Assembly: GCA_002320775.1 (NCBI GenBank)
Contig: DCKY01000088.1
Coordinates: 4,452-12,431 of the forward strand
DNA from: Planctomycetes bacterium UBA1662
Lineage (GTDB): Bacteria > Planctomycetota > UBA8108
DNA: 7,980 bases
Direction: 5' to 3'
Part shown: positions 6,360 through 7,980 of the stretch, in pieces
Position numbering within the stretch: the stretch's first letter is position 1
Layout: the number at the start of each line of letters is the position of its first letter
Made by a program: the position numbers and the translations under genes
The notes under the pieces: model-generated
Databases searched by the model: none
What the model was told of the DNA's origin: nothing
Seen by the model: the letters and a program-made list of their open reading frames with translations, nothing else

Positions 6360-7583
6360 TTACTTCGCAACGATCTTCACAAAAATCACCTTGTTGCGCT
6401 GCCCCTTGCGTTTCCCGAGCCTCATAAGACCTTCCCCGCAGGTAACCCAGCTCTCTTTTTCGCTGATCCTGCAAACCCCGGAATTTCCCAGGGTCGCCTG
6501 GTTTTCAGGGATCAGAACACGTTCGCTCTTCCGGATGACCCGGAGGGTTCCGGGGTCGACCTGGCCGATGAAAAGCGGCGCGCGGTGGCGAAACATGTGG
6601 TCGTTGCCCGCGCCCCGGCGGGTGTACACGAGAAAGAGCCCTCCACCGACCGTGACCCAATGCTGCTGCGTGTTGTAGCTACCCAGGGGCTTGCCATCAT
6701 CGAAGAGCCACTCGCGGATCTCCTCGAAGTGAAGCCCATCCTTGCCCCGGGTGACATAGCCGGTATGGTCAGCCCGCAAGGTAAGGAAATACTTCCCGCC
6801 AAAATGGATCAGGGATGGCTCGTAGAGGCCGCGCCCCCGGGGAACGCTCAGCTCGGACCCATGCTCCTTGTAGGTGAGGGTCTCGCCATCAAACCCGCAG
6901 CGCGCCACCACGCTGGTGAAATTATACTTCTTCGGATCCCGCCAGTAGCGGACCGGAAGAAGGATGTCCCCATCGGGAAGATCCACGCGCTGGGTGTTGC
7001 CGGCGTTGGCCCCGGTGATCCGGTAGCCGCCATGGTCTTTCTCGGGCATACCCAGGAATCGAAGAGGCTCCCAGGCCCCCGTCTTGGGATCCATCACGGC
7101 GTAGGCCACCTTCTCTCTCAACGCCACCTCCCGCTTCCCGTCAGCGAAATTAAAGGTCTTTCCCGTGGCCAGGATTCGACCGGTCTTTGAATGCAGGGTC
7201 GGCCAGAAATCGCCGGGCGCGACCTCGTAGCCGTCGGCCTGTTTCGTGCGCCTGAGGGACTCAATTCGGGCCGGACGGCTCCAGGTCCTGCCGGCATCAA
7301 GGCTGGTCGACTGGTAGATGTCGTGGAAATCGTGGGACGTGGCCTTCCCCGTCTCTGACAAGGTCGTAACCCACCGCGGCTTCACACCGGGAACATAGGC
7401 CGTCCGCGCCTGCCACCAGTCCCACTGATCCGAGCCCTCTATGCTCCCCAGGTTCTCAATCTCAAGCCGTACCGGTTCTACCCGGTCCTGCCCCACGCCC
7501 CGTCCAGCGCAGATGCTCAGCGCCAGAATACTGGAAAACAGCGACAGCTTCAGATGCCTTCGAAACGGAAAAACCCTGGCCAA
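6360..7583 (-). CDS. Secreted sialidase-like (BNR/Asp-box) beta-propeller protein
   Basis: A 407-residue exported protein of the sialidase/neuraminidase superfamily (six-bladed propeller). The start is TTG, supported by AAGGAG 7 bases upstream and by the hydrophobic signal peptide that follows (basic RRHLK, core about 11-24, mature start near 30-33). A canonical Asp box S-x-D-x-G-x-T-W is present as SLDAGRTW at 94-101, followed by a looser repeat near 276-286 (YVTRGKDGLHF). Other family-like segments are LPDGDILLPVRYW (202-214), YEPSLIHFGGKYFLTLRAD (254-272) and NSGVCRISEKESWV (367-380). The R-I-P motif carrying the first catalytic Arg of true sialidases is not seen near the N-terminus, so sialidase activity should not be assumed; many planctomycete members are simply labelled exo-alpha-sialidase-like. 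It lies 64 bases after another minus-strand gene and probably shares its transcript. A structured 3' region follows its stop. Confidence 0.88.
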   Translation of the reverse strand: MARVFPFRRHLKLSLFSSILALSICAGRGVGQDRVEPVRLEIENLGSIEGSDQWDWWQARTAYVPGVKPRWVTTLSETGKATSHDFHDIYQSTSLDAGRTWSRPARIESLRRTKQADGYEVAPGDFWPTLHSKTGRILATGKTFNFADGKREVALREKVAYAVMDPKTGAWEPLRFLGMPEKDHGGYRITGANAGNTQRVDLPDGDILLPVRYWRDPKKYNFTSVVARCGFDGETLTYKEHGSELSVPRGRGLYEPSLIHFGGKYFLTLRADHTGYVTRGKDGLHFEEIREWLFDDGKPLGSYNTQQHWVTVGGGLFLVYTRRGAGNDHMFRHRAPLFIGQVDPGTLRVIRKSERVLIPENQATLGNSGVCRISEKESWVTCGEGLMRLGKRKGQRNKVIFVKIVAK

Positions 7584-7590
7584 ATCACGA

Positions 7591-7596
7591 CTCCTT
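7591..7596 (-). promoter_or_regulatory. Shine-Dalgarno fixing the TTG start of the sialidase-like gene
   Basis: On the minus strand AAGGAG is followed after 7 bases by TTG at 7583-7581, which opens a typical signal peptide. A GTG 5 bases upstream of the TTG is out of frame. No ATG lies in frame between the site and the hydrophobic core, so TTG is the best-supported start. Confidence 0.7.
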
Positions 7597-7647
7597 GCAG
7601 AAAGGCCCCTATGGCCCTGACGTCTGGATAAGAAATCCGGAAAACGA

Positions 7648-7980
7648 TTACTTCTTCAAGTTCTCAAGTTTCTTGCGTACGAGAGCTGACTGTTCATCTG
7701 TGAGAACCTGCCAGCAGGCGAGACCGTTACCGACCAACTCCCATTCGTTGAATTCCCAGACAACCTTCTTGTCGCGGGTGATCTCGAAAATCTGGGGGTT
7801 CTTATCGCCAGCGTGACAATTGCCGACAATACGATTGCCGTTCTCAAGCTCCTGGAGGCAGGTCATCCAGCCCAGGCCGATCTCCGTTCCGGGCACCTTG
7901 CCCTTGACCTCCCAGACCACCTTCTTCTCGGGAGACACCTCGACCACGCTATGACCGCTGCCGGAGGCGATCAGGGTGTT
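7648..7980 (-). CDS. Beta-propeller repeat protein, C-terminal part (5' end outside window)
   Basis: The minus-strand frame is open from the right edge of the window to a TAA at 7650-7648, giving 110 visible residues. The GTG at 7947 is probably internal, since the upstream codons read NTLIASGSGHSVVEV, a typical blade strand. Two copies of a short repeat are visible about 40 residues apart: VEVSPEKKVVWEV and FEITRDKKVVWEF, each a hydrophobic strand, a charged turn and V-V-W-E. Between them lies LENGNRIVGNCHAGDKN. This G-N-x-L/I plus E-V-x-P-x-x-K-V-V-W-E pattern is what I associate with planctomycete propeller proteins of the arylsulfotransferase-like/PQQ-like group. No catalytic residue of arylsulfotransferases can be judged from this fragment. 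A charged helix (LTDEQSALVRKKLENLKK) ends the protein. It lies 64 bases upstream of the sialidase-like gene on the same strand, so co-transcription is likely. Confidence 0.72.
   Translation of the reverse strand, partial: NTLIASGSGHSVVEVSPEKKVVWEVKGKVPGTEIGLGWMTCLQELENGNRIVGNCHAGDKNPQIFEITRDKKVVWEFNEWELVGNGLACWQVLTDEQSALVRKKLENLKK

Noticed and set aside
6295..6361. Plus-strand intrinsic terminator (GGCCTCA...TGAGGCC followed by TTTT)
   Set aside because: No plus-strand gene ends here, the loop would be 49 bases, and the inner stem P3 pairs better on the minus strand.
7602..7617. Terminator hairpin between the right-edge gene and the sialidase-like gene
   Set aside because: The GGCC-based stem contains a G-G mismatch and is followed by only a short T-rich stretch; it is too weak to split the likely operon.

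Overview
The window looks like a piece of a Planctomycetota chromosome (or a close PVC relative). It is GC-rich and packed with protein families typical of that phylum: an exported formylglycine sulfatase, a Tat-exported DUF1501 protein, PQQ-like and sialidase-like beta-propellers, and a PhyH oxygenase. The assignment rests on family content and motif style only; there is no rRNA or other phylogenetic marker here. Seven protein genes fill almost the whole window, two of them cut by its edges. I see no tRNA, rRNA, insertion sequence, CRISPR array or phage gene.

Layout. Plus strand, 2-3376: the C-terminal part of a PQQ-like propeller protein, then after 7 bases a phytanoyl-CoA dioxygenase-family (PhyH) enzyme, then after 74 bases a secreted 600-residue sulfatase with an added C-terminal beta-rich domain. 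Only 32 bases separate this block from a convergent minus-strand block. Read 5' to 3' on the minus strand, the second block is: the C-terminal end of a small-repeat beta-propeller protein (at the right edge), a secreted sialidase-like propeller protein started by TTG, a 197-base intergenic region, a DUF1501 protein started by GTG, and a second PQQ-like propeller protein 21 bases behind it. No stretch over 300 bases lacks a gene.

The 197-base gap (6163-6359) is the only sizeable non-coding segment and holds most of the regulatory signal. It contains a 63-nt potential three-way-junction RNA just after the sialidase-like stop codon, an abutting hairpin, a good sigma70-type promoter with a 17-base spacer, and a 10-bp palindrome plus an 8-bp inverted repeat over the predicted transcription start of the DUF1501-PQQ pair.

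How the genes may work together: five of the seven genes encode exported proteins or belong to families that usually are, and four contain repeated beta-propeller blades. With the sulfatase this fits periplasmic or surface processing of sulfated polysaccharides, a common planctomycete lifestyle, but substrate and partnership are inference. I did not find a clearly novel system; the intergenic RNA/promoter region and the DUF1501-PQQ pairing are the best candidates for follow-up.
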